Below the pieces are notes generated by a model. The model did not search any database. It saw only the letters and a list, made by a program, of their open reading frames with translations, and was not told where the DNA came from. Both the position numbers and the translations under genes were made by a program. From Brevibacterium siliguriense (GTDB taxonomy: Bacteria; Actinomycetota; Actinomycetes; Actinomycetales; Brevibacteriaceae), in assembly GCF_900105315.1 (NCBI RefSeq), contig NZ_LT629766.1:372001-436000 (forward strand): a stretch of 64,000 nt of DNA. The letters are read 5' to 3'. Each line of letters opens with the position of its first letter. The first letter of the stretch is position 1. Of this stretch, positions 1 to 9,473 are shown one piece after another.

Positions 1-123
1 GCGAATGCGCCGGCGGTACCGCGCCACATCGATGAGCTGCTCAAGCGTGGCAGGTTCGAGGCCGAGGACGAGGTCCTCACCGGGAAACTCTTCCCGGGTG
101 CAGGCTGCGGCGGTATCGATCAC
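1..123 (-). CDS. 5' end of an unidentified gene downstream of the P450
   Basis: A GTG codon with start at 123 has AGAGGA six bases upstream and opens a frame that runs off the left edge of the window. The visible peptide begins VIDTAAACTREEFPGEDLVL and continues with an Arg-rich stretch. I do not recognise the family. It lies 108 bases downstream of the P450 stop on the same strand, so co-transcription is plausible. Upstream in the same frame there is another GTG (147) but no better ribosome binding site. Confidence 0.45.
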   Translation of the reverse strand, partial: MIDTAAACTREEFPGEDLVLGLEPATLEQLIDVARYRRRIR

Positions 124-231
124 ATCGAGTCCTCTCGTTCGCGTCACACGAGTGTTCGTGCGTGAGTGTTGTGGTGGTGGATCATCGTCGTCAGCTGTTC
201 GGACATCGGCCCTTCGAACGACGATAGGGTC

Positions 232-1488
232 TCAGGCCGCATGCGCCTTCAGCGGCACAGTCGCATAACTCTGCAACGTCGTATGGACGAGCGGTTGGGT
301 CGGTCCCGTCGCTTCGAGTCGTGCGATGCGAGTGACGAATGCCGAGAGAAAGGCGTCCATCTCCATTCGTGAGATCGGCTGGCCGACGCACTGGTGGATG
401 CCCATCCCGAAGGTCAGGTGCCCGCTCGAGTCCCTGTCGAACCGGTAGACGTCGGCGTCATCTCCCCATTTGCTTTCGTCTCTGTTCGCGCTGCCGGGGA
501 ACACGAGTACCTTCGTTTCGGCTGGGAGTTCGATTCCGGAGAGCACCGTGTCCTCCGACGTGGTTCGGTAGAAGGCGTAGAACGGACTCTCGAGCCGGAA
601 CGACTCGTCGATCGCGAACCGCACCGACCGCGGATCGGCGTGGATCCTCGCATACTGTTCCGGGTGACGGGCCAAGGTGTTGAGAGTATTGGTGATGGCA
701 AAGATCGTCGTGTCCAATCCCGCCGATAGAAGCGCCCTGACCAGCAGCGTCGCCTCTTCCGGAGTGATCTCGCCCGAGTCGGCGAACTCCCACAGCTGCG
801 CGCCCATACCCGAGGGATCGAGGACTTCGCGAGCACAGTTCGCCAGCACCCAGTCGTAGGTACCTGCAGACTCGTCGATCCAACGTTTGGCGATCTCATT
901 CTGCGGCCCGAATGTCGCGAAGTTCGCCGCCCCCTGAACAAGGAGATTCTCGGCTCGGCCCTCACGGGGAATGCCGACCGCGTCGCCGAACACACGCAGC
1001 ACGTACTGTTCGGACAGACGCGCGGCGTCAAATTCTCCGTCGTCAGTCGACAGGATCTCATCGATGACGGTCTTCGCGTAGGTGGAGAAGTCCTTCCGCC
1101 GCGGCCGCAGCCGTCGCGGCGTGATGACACCGTCCATAGCAGATCGCATTCGCGTGTGCAACGGTGGATCCACTTCGAGGATCCCGGGCTTGCGCAGCGG
1201 CGGATTGTGGTGGATGTTCACGCTGCCCACGCCGGCTCCGGAGATGAAGGTGCGGTAATCCTCCAGAATCTCACGCACCTCGGCATCACGGCCGAATGCG
1301 GGCACTCCGTATCTGCTCAGCCAGGCGGCAGGACCTTCTGCCCGCAACCGACTCAAGAACGGATAAGGGTTCGAGAGGTTATCCAACGAATATGGGTCTT
1401 CGTCGAGGATGGGCAAGTCCAATGCAGCTTCAGCCATATTGCACGAACCGACGTTCTGCGCAGTCGGATCTGCGGATGTGCTCACCAT
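232..1488 (-). CDS. cytochrome P450, CYP199-like (aromatic O-demethylase type)
   Basis: 418-residue soluble P450. Hallmarks are the I-helix AGLDTT (about residues 256-261), the ExxR motif ESFR (295-298) and the haem loop FGMGIHQCVG with the thiolate Cys near 367. The N-terminal half (NPYPF.. LRAEGPAAWLSRYGV, later EVDPPLHTRMRSAM) resembles CYP199 enzymes, which oxidatively demethylate para-substituted benzoates such as 4-methoxybenzoate; this subfamily call is from memory of the motif style. ATG at 1488 was chosen because GGAGGT lies just upstream; the same frame is open to 1545. Redox partners are not visible in the window. An IclR gene precedes it on the same strand. Confidence 0.85.
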   Translation of the reverse strand: MVSTSADPTAQNVGSCNMAEAALDLPILDEDPYSLDNLSNPYPFLSRLRAEGPAAWLSRYGVPAFGRDAEVREILEDYRTFISGAGVGSVNIHHNPPLRKPGILEVDPPLHTRMRSAMDGVITPRRLRPRRKDFSTYAKTVIDEILSTDDGEFDAARLSEQYVLRVFGDAVGIPREGRAENLLVQGAANFATFGPQNEIAKRWIDESAGTYDWVLANCAREVLDPSGMGAQLWEFADSGEITPEEATLLVRALLSAGLDTTIFAITNTLNTLARHPEQYARIHADPRSVRFAIDESFRLESPFYAFYRTTSEDTVLSGIELPAETKVLVFPGSANRDESKWGDDADVYRFDRDSSGHLTFGMGIHQCVGQPISRMEMDAFLSAFVTRIARLEATGPTQPLVHTTLQSYATVPLKAHAA

Positions 1489-1667
1489 AGATGACCTCCA
1501 TTGCTCGTTCGTAGGCGAACTGAATTGCTTCCCATCTCCAGGCATCGTCGCCGAGACGGCGTATAGGCTTACCAGCAGAGTAGGAACTCGGCCTACATCG
1601 GGCGAATCCGATTCTCACCTCGTGGGAACTCAACCCGGCGGGGCACGCCTCGCGCTGCGTCCTTGGC

Positions 1668-2405
1668 TCAGCACACTTCGCTGAGCGCCGCCTGCAGCTC
1701 ATCGGCGGCCTTGGTCAGTATTGGCCTGAGCGATGTAGCCGTGGCATTGCCGAAGCGGTCGGAATGACCCGCGAGAGTCAGCGAGCACAGAACCTCACCG
1801 CGCACCGCCACCGGGCACGACAGCGCATTCGCACCGACCCGCAACTCAGATTGAGAGTAGGCGAATCCGCTGCTTCGGATCAGCCGGAGCGAGTTGAGCA
1901 ACTTCTCCTCGGAGTGATCAGACTCGGCGACCACCTCTGCGATGACCTGCCCGGGCGCATGTGCCAAGAGCACTCGCTGCCCGGCACCCCGATCGAGCGG
2001 TAAGAGTTCGTAGGTGCGGAAGGCGATATCGGCGTCCTCGTCGGGTGCGAACTGCCTGAGGCACATGGCATTGCGGCCCTCCCGGACAGCCAGGACGGAG
2101 GTCCGCCCGGTGGAGGCACTGAGTCGACGCAGAAAACGGTGGCCGACATCAAGCAGAAGCGATCGGGTAGCATTGCCACCCGACCAGGAGCTCAACCGGG
2201 AACTGGGCAGATATCGTCCGTCGAACTCCTCAACGAAGGAGAACTCGCGCAACACCTTGAGGTAACGATAGGTCGTCGACAGTGGCAGCCCGAGTTCATC
2301 GGCGAGCATCTTCGCGCTCGTCTCCCCGGACTCGGCCACGCAGCTGAGGACTCGCAGCCCGCGCACCAGGGCGGTATCCCGGCGCGAACCCGCGTCCTCG
2401 ATCAT
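1668..2405 (-). CDS. IclR-family transcriptional regulator
   Basis: 245 residues. An N-terminal winged helix-turn-helix (TSAKMLADELGLPLSTTYRYLKVL) is followed by a GAF-like effector domain with the usual C-terminal region (GANALSCPVAVRGEVLCSLT). The frame is open to 2453, but the ATG at 2405 has GAGGAG seven bases upstream and gives a normal IclR N-terminus (MIEDAGSRRDTALVRGLRVL). It lies upstream of the P450 on the same strand and is divergent from the membrane protein at 2603, so either could be its target. Effector unknown. Confidence 0.85.
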   Translation of the reverse strand: MIEDAGSRRDTALVRGLRVLSCVAESGETSAKMLADELGLPLSTTYRYLKVLREFSFVEEFDGRYLPSSRLSSWSGGNATRSLLLDVGHRFLRRLSASTGRTSVLAVREGRNAMCLRQFAPDEDADIAFRTYELLPLDRGAGQRVLLAHAPGQVIAEVVAESDHSEEKLLNSLRLIRSSGFAYSQSELRVGANALSCPVAVRGEVLCSLTLAGHSDRFGNATATSLRPILTKAADELQAALSEVC

Positions 2406-2602
2406 CTCGAACTCCTCGCACCGTTGCTTCCGGAGGCGGGACTTGACCGCCACGGACCGAGCATAGATCGGGCTGGTCGGGAGTCATCTGTACGTCCACA
2501 AATCGGACAGAGACCCCCGGTGCTGACGAGTCGTGGAGCGCAGCGAGGTGAGCTTCACGACTGCGAAACGAGATACATTTTCCCAGCCGTTGAGAATCTG
2601 AT

Positions 2603-3907
2603 TTGTTGAGCGAGATCACACCGCTGGAGGATGGGACGTCCGCTTCGACATCCACACAAGGACGTGTCTTGTACGCACCAGTCATCCTCGCCCTCGGTCT
2701 CCTGCTGTGCATGGCGATCGGGGAGATCATCGCCAATCTCACTCGCGCTCGCATCCCGTCTCTGCTCATCAGCATGGGGTTGTACCTGGCCGCCGTGTGG
2801 TCCGGCCTGCTCAGCCAGGAAGCAGTCAACGAGCACATCCTCATCGCTGCAGGGAACCTGCTGACCGGAGTCCTCATCATGCACCTGGGAACGATGATGC
2901 CGATGTCCACGGTCAAGGTCCAGTACAAATACGTGCTCGTGGCTCTGGCCGGGATGATCGGGGCAGTGGTGCTCGTCGTGGGCGTGGGCTCCCTGATCAT
3001 CGGCTATCACGCGTCAGTGGCGGGCGCGGGTCCCGTTGCCGGCGGGTTCATTGCCACACTCATTTCGACGAATAAGCTGACTGAGATCGGTCAGAGTGCA
3101 CTGGTGCCGATCCCGGCGCTCATCCTCGCACTGCAGCAGCTCATCGGTTTGCCGCTCGCCATCGTCTTCCTGCGTCGCTACGCGAAGACATGGGTTGCTC
3201 GACGAAGCGCAGAGTCGTCCCGAACTCAGCAGCTCGTCGATGCCGCGACCGCCACTGGCGGCACGGGCGAGGCTGCGCGTGATATCGATTCGGTTGAAGA
3301 CGGAGGCAGAACCGCCACTGCGGAAGACGAGGGACCCGCGCCGCTGTTGCCGATGCGGCTCTATTCCCCCGCCGTCGTCCTGCTGCTCCTGCTGGCCGGC
3401 ACACTGGCAGCCACGTGGATCGGAGAGCAGACCGGGGTCAGCTACACACTGTGGTGCCTCATCCTCGGCTTCGCCCTGCGGGGGTTGCGGGTTCTGCCCA
3501 GCCGATCGCTCGATCAGGCCGGCAGCTTCGGCTTCGCCACGGTGACTGTGACCCTTGTCGTCATCGTAGCCGTAGGCTCCATCACCCCGGCCAACCTCAT
3601 CAGCGCTCTTGTGCCCACTCTGGTCATCTTGATCCTCGGCCCTCTCGGCATCGCTCTGGGCGGTCTGGTCACGGCCAGGATACTCGGACTCGACCGGAAT
3701 CTGGCGACTCCTGTAGCGCTGACCGCACTGTTCGGCTTCCCCGGAGACTTCATCATCTGCCAGGAAGTCGCCGAAGGCGTCGCCCGCAACGAAGCCGAAC
3801 GCGATGCACTGTTGAATCACATCTTCCCGCCCCTGCTCATCGGCGGATTCACGACGGTAACAACAGGCTCGGTCGTCGTCGCCTCAGTGCTGGTGAGCAC
3901 GCTGTAG
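2603..3907 (+). CDS. polytopic membrane protein, putative transporter
   Basis: 434 residues with about ten to eleven hydrophobic segments and a polar, charged loop near residues 195-245 that separates two membrane halves. No signature I can name with certainty; the layout and the adjacent M20 hydrolase recall DUF3100-type membrane proteins or amino-acid exporters/importers paired with deacylases, but this is a guess. The start is uncertain: TTG at 2603 has no good ribosome binding site, whereas the in-frame TTG at 2669 has AAGGA seven bases upstream and would start directly at the first membrane segment (YAPVILALGLLLCMAIGEI). Likely operon with the amidohydrolase 107 bases downstream. Confidence 0.6.
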   Translation: MLSEITPLEDGTSASTSTQGRVLYAPVILALGLLLCMAIGEIIANLTRARIPSLLISMGLYLAAVWSGLLSQEAVNEHILIAAGNLLTGVLIMHLGTMMPMSTVKVQYKYVLVALAGMIGAVVLVVGVGSLIIGYHASVAGAGPVAGGFIATLISTNKLTEIGQSALVPIPALILALQQLIGLPLAIVFLRRYAKTWVARRSAESSRTQQLVDAATATGGTGEAARDIDSVEDGGRTATAEDEGPAPLLPMRLYSPAVVLLLLLAGTLAATWIGEQTGVSYTLWCLILGFALRGLRVLPSRSLDQAGSFGFATVTVTLVVIVAVGSITPANLISALVPTLVILILGPLGIALGGLVTARILGLDRNLATPVALTALFGFPGDFIICQEVAEGVARNEAERDALLNHIFPPLLIGGFTTVTTGSVVVASVLVSTL

Positions 3908-3943
3908 CGCCGGCCAGCCCACGCACTGACACTGCGGGCGCTA
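3905..3943 (+). terminator. possible hairpin between membrane protein and M20 gene
   Basis: TAGCGCC at 3905 pairs perfectly with GGCGCTA ending at 3943. The left arm overlaps the TAG stop codon of the membrane-protein gene. No T-run follows. It could attenuate transcription into the M20 gene or be chance. Confidence 0.3.
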
Positions 3944-4014
3944 GCCCCCACTCACACAGCCCGGAAGCCACCAGACCCCATCCCTTAACCGCACACGCAG
4001 AGGAACACACCAAC

Positions 4015-5208
4015 ATGACCGCACCACTGACCATCACCCCGGAGCTTCAGAGCTTCGTGCGCACGATCCGCCACGACCTCCACCGCCATCCTGAGACCGG
4101 GACGAACCTGCCGCGCACCCAGGCGCAGGTGCTCAAGGCCCTTGCCGACCTCGATGGGCTCGAGATCAGCACCGGCGAGCGCCAGTCTTCGATCATCGCC
4201 ATCCTCCGCGCACCACACTCCGGACCGCAAACACCAGTGATCCTGCTGCGGGCCGATATGGATGGTCTGCCTGTGGAGGAGAAGGTCGACATCGACTACA
4301 TCTCCCAGGAGCCTGGAAGGATGCATGCCTGCGGTCACGATGTGCACACGGCCGGACTGATCGGAGCCGCCCATCTGCTGCACACCCGGCGCAGCGAACT
4401 CACCGTCGACGTCATGTTCATGTTTCAACCGGCCGAAGAGGCCTTTGTGGGTGCGAAGTGGATGCTCGAAGACGGCCTGCTTGACGCGGCTGGCAAGCCG
4501 GTCACTGCAGCCTTCGGCACCCATGTCTTCTCCGGCATGTTCGAGCCCCGCGTCTGGGGTCTGCGTTCGGGCACCGTGATGGCTGGTTGCGACGAGGTCC
4601 GCATCGTCGTACAGGGCTTGGGCGGCCACGGATCGGTGCCGCACCGCACCCTCGACCCTGTGCCCGTAGCCTGCGAGATCGGTATGGGACTCAACACGGT
4701 GGTTGCCAGGAAGTTCGGACCGTTCGAGCCCGTCGTCGCCACTCTCGGCTCACTGCAGGCCGGCACAGACTCGGTCATTATTCCGGACTCGGCGGAGATG
4801 CGGATCTCGCTGCGCAGCTTCTCCCCCGACGTCAAGGTGCGTCTGCTCGAGGCCGTGCAGCAGCTGGCCCGTTCCACGGCCGAGGCTTACGACTTGAGCG
4901 CTGAGATCGAGGTCATGCCCGATTATCCGGTAACCATCAATAATCCGGCCGAAACCCGCTATGCTGAACAGATCGTCGAAACAGTCTTCGGCGCGGACCG
5001 GTTAGAGAAGATGGACGACCCCCTGTCGGGCTCCGAGGACTTCTCTCACGTACTTGCAGAAGTGCCCGGAACGTTTGCTCTCATCGGTGCCGAACCGGAA
5101 GGCGATGCGACAGAGACGAACCACTCTCCGCGTGCCTCTTTTGCCGATTCGTCAATCGATGATGTCGCCGAATTCCTCGCCAACGCAGCCTGGATGCGCA
5201 ATCGATGA
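4015..5208 (+). CDS. M20-family amidohydrolase (IAA-amino acid hydrolase/hippurate hydrolase type)
   Basis: 397 residues. The metal-site motifs of the M20D amidohydrolases are present: HRHPETG near the N-terminus, ACGHDVHTAGL, FQPAEE and a C-terminal SGSEDFSH. Such enzymes cleave N-acyl or N-aryl amino acids in the cytoplasm using a Mn/Zn pair. ATG 4015 follows GAGGAACACACCAAC. The upstream membrane protein may import the amide substrate or export the amino acid. Convergent with the symporter gene that ends at 5259. Confidence 0.88.
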   Translation: MTAPLTITPELQSFVRTIRHDLHRHPETGTNLPRTQAQVLKALADLDGLEISTGERQSSIIAILRAPHSGPQTPVILLRADMDGLPVEEKVDIDYISQEPGRMHACGHDVHTAGLIGAAHLLHTRRSELTVDVMFMFQPAEEAFVGAKWMLEDGLLDAAGKPVTAAFGTHVFSGMFEPRVWGLRSGTVMAGCDEVRIVVQGLGGHGSVPHRTLDPVPVACEIGMGLNTVVARKFGPFEPVVATLGSLQAGTDSVIIPDSAEMRISLRSFSPDVKVRLLEAVQQLARSTAEAYDLSAEIEVMPDYPVTINNPAETRYAEQIVETVFGADRLEKMDDPLSGSEDFSHVLAEVPGTFALIGAEPEGDATETNHSPRASFADSSIDDVAEFLANAAWMRNR

Positions 5209-5258
5209 TCAGCATCCGGCGGACATGAGGCCAGACACCGGGAGCGACCGCGTCCACC

Positions 5259-6740
5259 TTATTCGTCAACTGGATCCGCCACTTCCGGCGGAAATGATCC
5301 ACCTTTGAGTCCTGCGCTCCTGCTGAAAGCCTCGTACTTGTCAGACTGCGGCGCAGAGATGAGGGAGATGCCGACATAGAGCACCAGTCCGACCACGACG
5401 CCCACAATGATGGCGGTGCTTTCTTCCTGCCAAAACGTGGGCAACGGCAAGCCGAGGCGTCCCAAGTAGTCGTACAGGACAAACCCACCTCCGCCGATCA
5501 TGCAGGCGATCGCCCCCGACGAGGTAGCGCGACGCCAGACAAAGCCGCCTATAACAGGGACGAATGCTCCTGCTGCAAGGATATTGCTGGCAATCGACAA
5601 CACTGCCAGCGCATCCTGCATTCTGACTGCGACCACAAATCCTAATGCGCACGCGATGATGGTAGTGATGACGCCGACACGCACACTGCCCTTATTGCTC
5701 AGATCTGGTTGAACATACTTCTCATACAGTTCAGACATATAAAGCGCGGCCGCGTGGAGAGCTGTACACATCGTCGACATGATCGCTGCAGCTACGCCGA
5801 CGAAGACCACTGCACCCAGACCAGCAGGCAGATGGTTGATGACGATTGTCGTGACGATGCCGTCTTCAGGCAGAGTATCGAACATCCCTGCCGCTGCCAC
5901 TCCTGTGATTGAGACGAACGCAAACAATGGGATGAAGATGATGAGAGCAAGCCCAGTCGCTTTGCGAGCGTCGTTCGGATTCCGACTCGCCGACAGGCGC
6001 TGCCAGATCGAACCGTCAATGATGAATGCCAAAGAGAAGCCGACGATGTACGCCAAGTTGGCTGGGAACGAAGTGATGATGTTGAAATAGTTCGAGGACC
6101 GACCGGCCGCCGGAGAGTGAGTGATGGCCTCAAGCCCTCCGGAGTTGCCCAGTGCAACGATCATCGTCACCAGAAGTCCGGCCGTAAGCAGGAAGAACTG
6201 GATCATCTCGGTCATCACAACGCCTTTGAATCCGCCCAGCGCCGAGTAAACAAGAGAAATTATGACGGCAATGACAACAGCGATCAGGTAAGAAGTATCG
6301 ATGAACGGAGCAAGGAAGTTTCCCACTGCCACCATCTGCGAGGCGGCCCATGTGATGAAGAAGAGGATGAACAGAGCCGAAAGGATGTTGCCTGCAGTCT
6401 GGTTATAGCGCATTGTGACAATGCCGTTCTGAGTCAGCAGACCCAGCCTGCGAATCGGGCGGGCGAAGAAGTACATCACGATGACGGCGACGACCGTCGG
6501 CCCTCCGAGCACCCACCACCCGCCGAATCCCTGGGAGAAGGACTCATCAACTGAGATGAGTGCCGAATTCCCACCGAACCATGCCGCGACGAAAGCGGTG
6601 GCCAGGATCCAATAAGGTGTCTTGTTCGAGTTGAGGAAATAAGCTCGCCTGTCTTTGTTCCTGTTGTTGACGAACGCGACGAGCAGCAGGACGACAAAGT
6701 AGAGGATCAAACCGCCGATGAGCCAGGTTCGCAGTGACAT
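5259..6740 (-). CDS. sodium:solute symporter (SSS family)
   Basis: 493 residues, about 13 membrane segments in the LeuT-like SSS pattern (LRTWLIGGLILYFVV, WFGGNSALISVDESFSQGFGGWW, ALGGFKGVVMTEMIQF, GSIWQRLSASRNPNDARKATG). AAAGGAG seven bases before the ATG at 6740 fixes the start; the longer frame to 6797 lacks this. It is the last gene of the minus-strand Rieske demethylase operon and probably imports the substrate, an organic acid or betaine-like compound. Substrate cannot be read from sequence. Spacing of 88 bases from the reductase gene. Confidence 0.88.
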   Translation of the reverse strand: MSLRTWLIGGLILYFVVLLLVAFVNNRNKDRRAYFLNSNKTPYWILATAFVAAWFGGNSALISVDESFSQGFGGWWVLGGPTVVAVIVMYFFARPIRRLGLLTQNGIVTMRYNQTAGNILSALFILFFITWAASQMVAVGNFLAPFIDTSYLIAVVIAVIISLVYSALGGFKGVVMTEMIQFFLLTAGLLVTMIVALGNSGGLEAITHSPAAGRSSNYFNIITSFPANLAYIVGFSLAFIIDGSIWQRLSASRNPNDARKATGLALIIFIPLFAFVSITGVAAAGMFDTLPEDGIVTTIVINHLPAGLGAVVFVGVAAAIMSTMCTALHAAALYMSELYEKYVQPDLSNKGSVRVGVITTIIACALGFVVAVRMQDALAVLSIASNILAAGAFVPVIGGFVWRRATSSGAIACMIGGGGFVLYDYLGRLGLPLPTFWQEESTAIIVGVVVGLVLYVGISLISAPQSDKYEAFSRSAGLKGGSFPPEVADPVDE

Positions 6741-6828
6741 GTCACGACTCCTTTGTGGTGAGATGTGTCGATTGCCGGGGTCTGTCTGTCTCGGCACAGT
6801 GCTGAAACAGGTACGGGAAGGATGAGTT

Positions 6829-7818
6829 TCAGAGATCGACGACCAATTCGTCGCTCAGGGCACGACCGACGCAGATCAACATCGATTCGCCCCTCTCTCG
6901 CTCGTCCTCGCTGAGGAGGGAATCTCGATGGTCGGGAGTCCCACGGATCACTCGTGTCTCACACGTTCCGCACACACCCATCTCGCAGGATGTCCGGGGT
7001 CTGATCCCATGGCGCTCCAAGGCCATGATGCTCGTCTCAGAACCGGCGACTTCAACTGTGATGCCGCTGGAAGCGCAGACGAGGTCGAAGGGGCCGTCGT
7101 CCTCGCGCAACCCGTTTCCGCCGGAATGGGAGAAGAGCTCGCTGCGGTACGTCAACCCCCGCTGGGCGCTGTGCTCCCCGACTTCGTCGATGAGAGTTTC
7201 GGGTCCACAGACATAGATTCGCCCCTCCGGGGATGCCGTATCGAGAACGGACTCGACGAGCCCTTTCGGCCGATCCGCACTGGCGATCATCCGGACCCGA
7301 TCCCCGAATTCGCCGAGACGGTCCCGAAAAGGCATCGACGGGAGAGTTCTGCCGAGGTAGGTAAGCGTCCAGTCCGCGTCCGCCTCATCCGCGGCTTCGA
7401 TCATCGACAGCAGCGGTGTGATCCCGATGCCACCGGCGAAGAAGTGCAGTGTCTGGTCTTTTGTCGGAATCGCGAACGAGAAGTTGTTCCGCGGAGCGAT
7501 GACATGGAATTCGTCTCCGACCCGTGAATTCCGATGCAGGAACTGGGAGGCACCGGCTACGGGCGGGGCGGTCAGGCGAACCGCGACCTGCCATCTGCTG
7601 CGGTCGCGAGGGTTGCCGATGAGGGAATAGTGGCGGATTCCGATGTCGGCCACATCGATCTCGATATGGGCACCCGGTTCCCATGGAGGCATGGGTCCCC
7701 CGTCCGAACGGACGAAATCCAACCTCAGAACTCCCTCGGCGATGATTTCCCTGTCACGAACCGTGAGCATCATGTCGCGTTCGGCATAGACTCCTGCCGT
7801 GTAGACCCTCTTGGTCAT
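6829..7818 (-). CDS. VanB-like ferredoxin reductase (FMN/NAD + 2Fe-2S) of a Rieske oxygenase
   Basis: 329 residues: FNR-type flavin domain (RHYSLIGNPRDRSRWQVAVRL), NAD-binding domain with the GGIGITPLLSM loop, then a C-terminal plant-type [2Fe-2S] domain (SCEMGVCGTCETRV). This order is that of class IA oxygenase reductases such as VanB. It passes electrons from NAD(P)H to the VanA-like oxygenase encoded two genes upstream. The ATG at 7818 overlaps the preceding stop as ATGA; a GTG nine bases earlier is also possible. Confidence 0.9.
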   Translation of the reverse strand: MTKRVYTAGVYAERDMMLTVRDREIIAEGVLRLDFVRSDGGPMPPWEPGAHIEIDVADIGIRHYSLIGNPRDRSRWQVAVRLTAPPVAGASQFLHRNSRVGDEFHVIAPRNNFSFAIPTKDQTLHFFAGGIGITPLLSMIEAADEADADWTLTYLGRTLPSMPFRDRLGEFGDRVRMIASADRPKGLVESVLDTASPEGRIYVCGPETLIDEVGEHSAQRGLTYRSELFSHSGGNGLREDDGPFDLVCASSGITVEVAGSETSIMALERHGIRPRTSCEMGVCGTCETRVIRGTPDHRDSLLSEDERERGESMLICVGRALSDELVVDL

Positions 7819-8297
7819 GGGATCCACACCAACCCGGTCTCCGTTGCCGAGCCCAGGCGAACAAGCACGAAATCGACCTGATCGGCAACCGGTTCTGCTC
7901 GCACTGTGCGGTGTTCGCTTCCCGAGATGATCGCTGCGTCACCGGGTCCGAGCCGATGCTGGTCGAAGGCGAGTTCCCCGGTATGCATATAGATGACTAT
8001 CAGGTCGCCGTCCGCGCGTTCGAAATCGCGCTGCGAGCTGAGAGTCTCCAACCGCATGGCCCCGGTGACGAGGTTCTTCTCGCACATGAGTTCGAGAATT
8101 TTCTCGCCCTCTGAGCCGGGATTGCTGATTGTAAGGTTCTGTCCGTTGAGGTTCGATTCGCTCGACGGGCTGTCGCCGATGGTCAGCCGCCATTGCCAAG
8201 GTTCATTGGCTCGACCGCTGTCGGGGGCGGCCGCGATCTTCACCCGGCCCGACGGTTCGACTTCCTTCGCGATAGCGCCGGAGCGCAGGATGACCAT
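7815..8297 (-). CDS. HutD/Ves-like cupin-fold protein
   Basis: 160 residues. The segment EPWQWRLTIGDSPSSES followed by a short beta-rich C-terminal half with GPGDAAIISGSEH resembles HutD/Ves family proteins, small bicupin-like proteins of uncertain role. It sits exactly between the oxygenase and reductase genes, with TGATG or GTGA overlap at its start and ATGA overlap at its end, so its translation is tightly coupled to both partners. An accessory or ligand-sensing role in the demethylase system is inferred only. ATG 8297 chosen over GTG 8300. Confidence 0.6.
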   Translation of the reverse strand: MVILRSGAIAKEVEPSGRVKIAAAPDSGRANEPWQWRLTIGDSPSSESNLNGQNLTISNPGSEGEKILELMCEKNLVTGAMRLETLSSQRDFERADGDLIVIYMHTGELAFDQHRLGPGDAAIISGSEHRTVRAEPVADQVDFVLVRLGSATETGLVWIP

Positions 8298-9394
8298 CAC
8301 AGCGCACGCACCCGAGACTGAGCCGAGTCCGGTCCCTGTTCCGGTTGGGACAGCAGAGGTTCCAACTGCGCCGCGGGCTCGCGTTCAGCGCTGAGGAGAT
8401 GGTTCATCACCCGGCGGGCCATGGCGACACCGGCGTCCTGAGCGATGAGGACGTCGTCGATCTCGGCCGCAGAAGAATCGTGGCTGGCCTGCTGGTGCTC
8501 GAGTGCCCAGGCGTCCTCGTCCAACACGGTTCCCTGGCTCTTCGTCAGCACCGCGTTCATCTCCTCATTGCCGACCTCGAAGTTCCGGCAGAACGCATAG
8601 AAGTACCACGCTTGGCCCTGCTTTGCGGGAGTGATGGCGTTGAGGACTTCGAACCGATATCCGTCTTCGCGTCGCCCGCCCGGTTCGACCACGCCGGCGT
8701 GGATGACGTGGACCGATGGCAGTTGGAATTCGGTCGTGTGCCAGCGATCGACGACCTCGGCGTTGGTGACCTTTGCGAACAGTGGAGAAGGATAGCATCC
8801 GGGCATGAATCGGTCGACGCTGACGACGTTGTCCTCAACTTCGATGGTCACTCCGTTCTCGAACACGGCATCATCGCCGATCGTCGAAGTATGAAGGAAG
8901 GACTCGTGTGTGAGGTCAAGCAGATTGTCGTGCAGCAACCCGGCATTGCAGCCGATGAGCCGGGTATGGGTGACCCGGTCCCAGTCGGGGTCGTCCATCC
9001 AGTGGGTGTCGGGAACGGGCGTCGTCTCGGCCAGGTCCGGATCGCCGAACCACGCCCAGATCCAACGATGGGACTCCACAACCGGATAGGTCCGCTGCCT
9101 TCCGCCCGGAGGGATTCGCCACTGGCCGGGCACGTGCACGCAGGCGCCCGTGGTGTCATACTCGAAGCCGTGGTATCCGCATTGGATTCCGCGTTCGGTC
9201 GTACGGCCTTCCGACAGGGGAAATCCTCGGTGGGCGCAGCGGTTGTCCATAACGACGACCTGGCCCTCCGGAGAGCGGAAGATCACCACCGACTTACCGA
9301 GGATGTCGCGCCCCAACGGTTTGTTCTGGCTGATCTCCTCTGACCAGGCGATGACATACCAGGCGTTGCGAACCCATTCTTCCTGCGCGCCCAT
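8297..9394 (-). CDS. VanA-like Rieske oxygenase, terminal oxygenase component
   Basis: 365 residues. Rieske site: Cys53-x-His55 and Cys72-x2-His75 (NRCAHRGFPL ... QCGYHGFEYD). Mononuclear iron site: NLLDLTHESFLH with Asp160, His163 and His168. The N-terminus WVRNAWYVIAWSEEI is typical of VanA and related O- or N-demethylases. The reaction is oxidative demethylation or hydroxylation with electrons from the reductase gene downstream. ATG 9394 has GGAGG upstream. The exact substrate is not assigned; vanillate-like methoxyarenes are the leading possibility, given a CYP199-like P450 nearby. Confidence 0.88.
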   Translation of the reverse strand: MGAQEEWVRNAWYVIAWSEEISQNKPLGRDILGKSVVIFRSPEGQVVVMDNRCAHRGFPLSEGRTTERGIQCGYHGFEYDTTGACVHVPGQWRIPPGGRQRTYPVVESHRWIWAWFGDPDLAETTPVPDTHWMDDPDWDRVTHTRLIGCNAGLLHDNLLDLTHESFLHTSTIGDDAVFENGVTIEVEDNVVSVDRFMPGCYPSPLFAKVTNAEVVDRWHTTEFQLPSVHVIHAGVVEPGGRREDGYRFEVLNAITPAKQGQAWYFYAFCRNFEVGNEEMNAVLTKSQGTVLDEDAWALEHQQASHDSSAAEIDDVLIAQDAGVAMARRVMNHLLSAEREPAAQLEPLLSQPEQGPDSAQSRVRAL

Positions 9395-9473
9395 GACAGC
9401 CTCCTTCGGTAATGGCACTTAAGCCCAAGCTAGCCTCTTGTGATCTGTCGCACATCATGATTTCGAATCCCGA

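Noticed and set aside
27..231. Short upstream frame MSEQLTT.. on the minus strand between P450 and the partial gene
   Set aside because: Only about 20 codons, ends at TGA before the GTG start and lacks a good ribosome binding site; could be chance.
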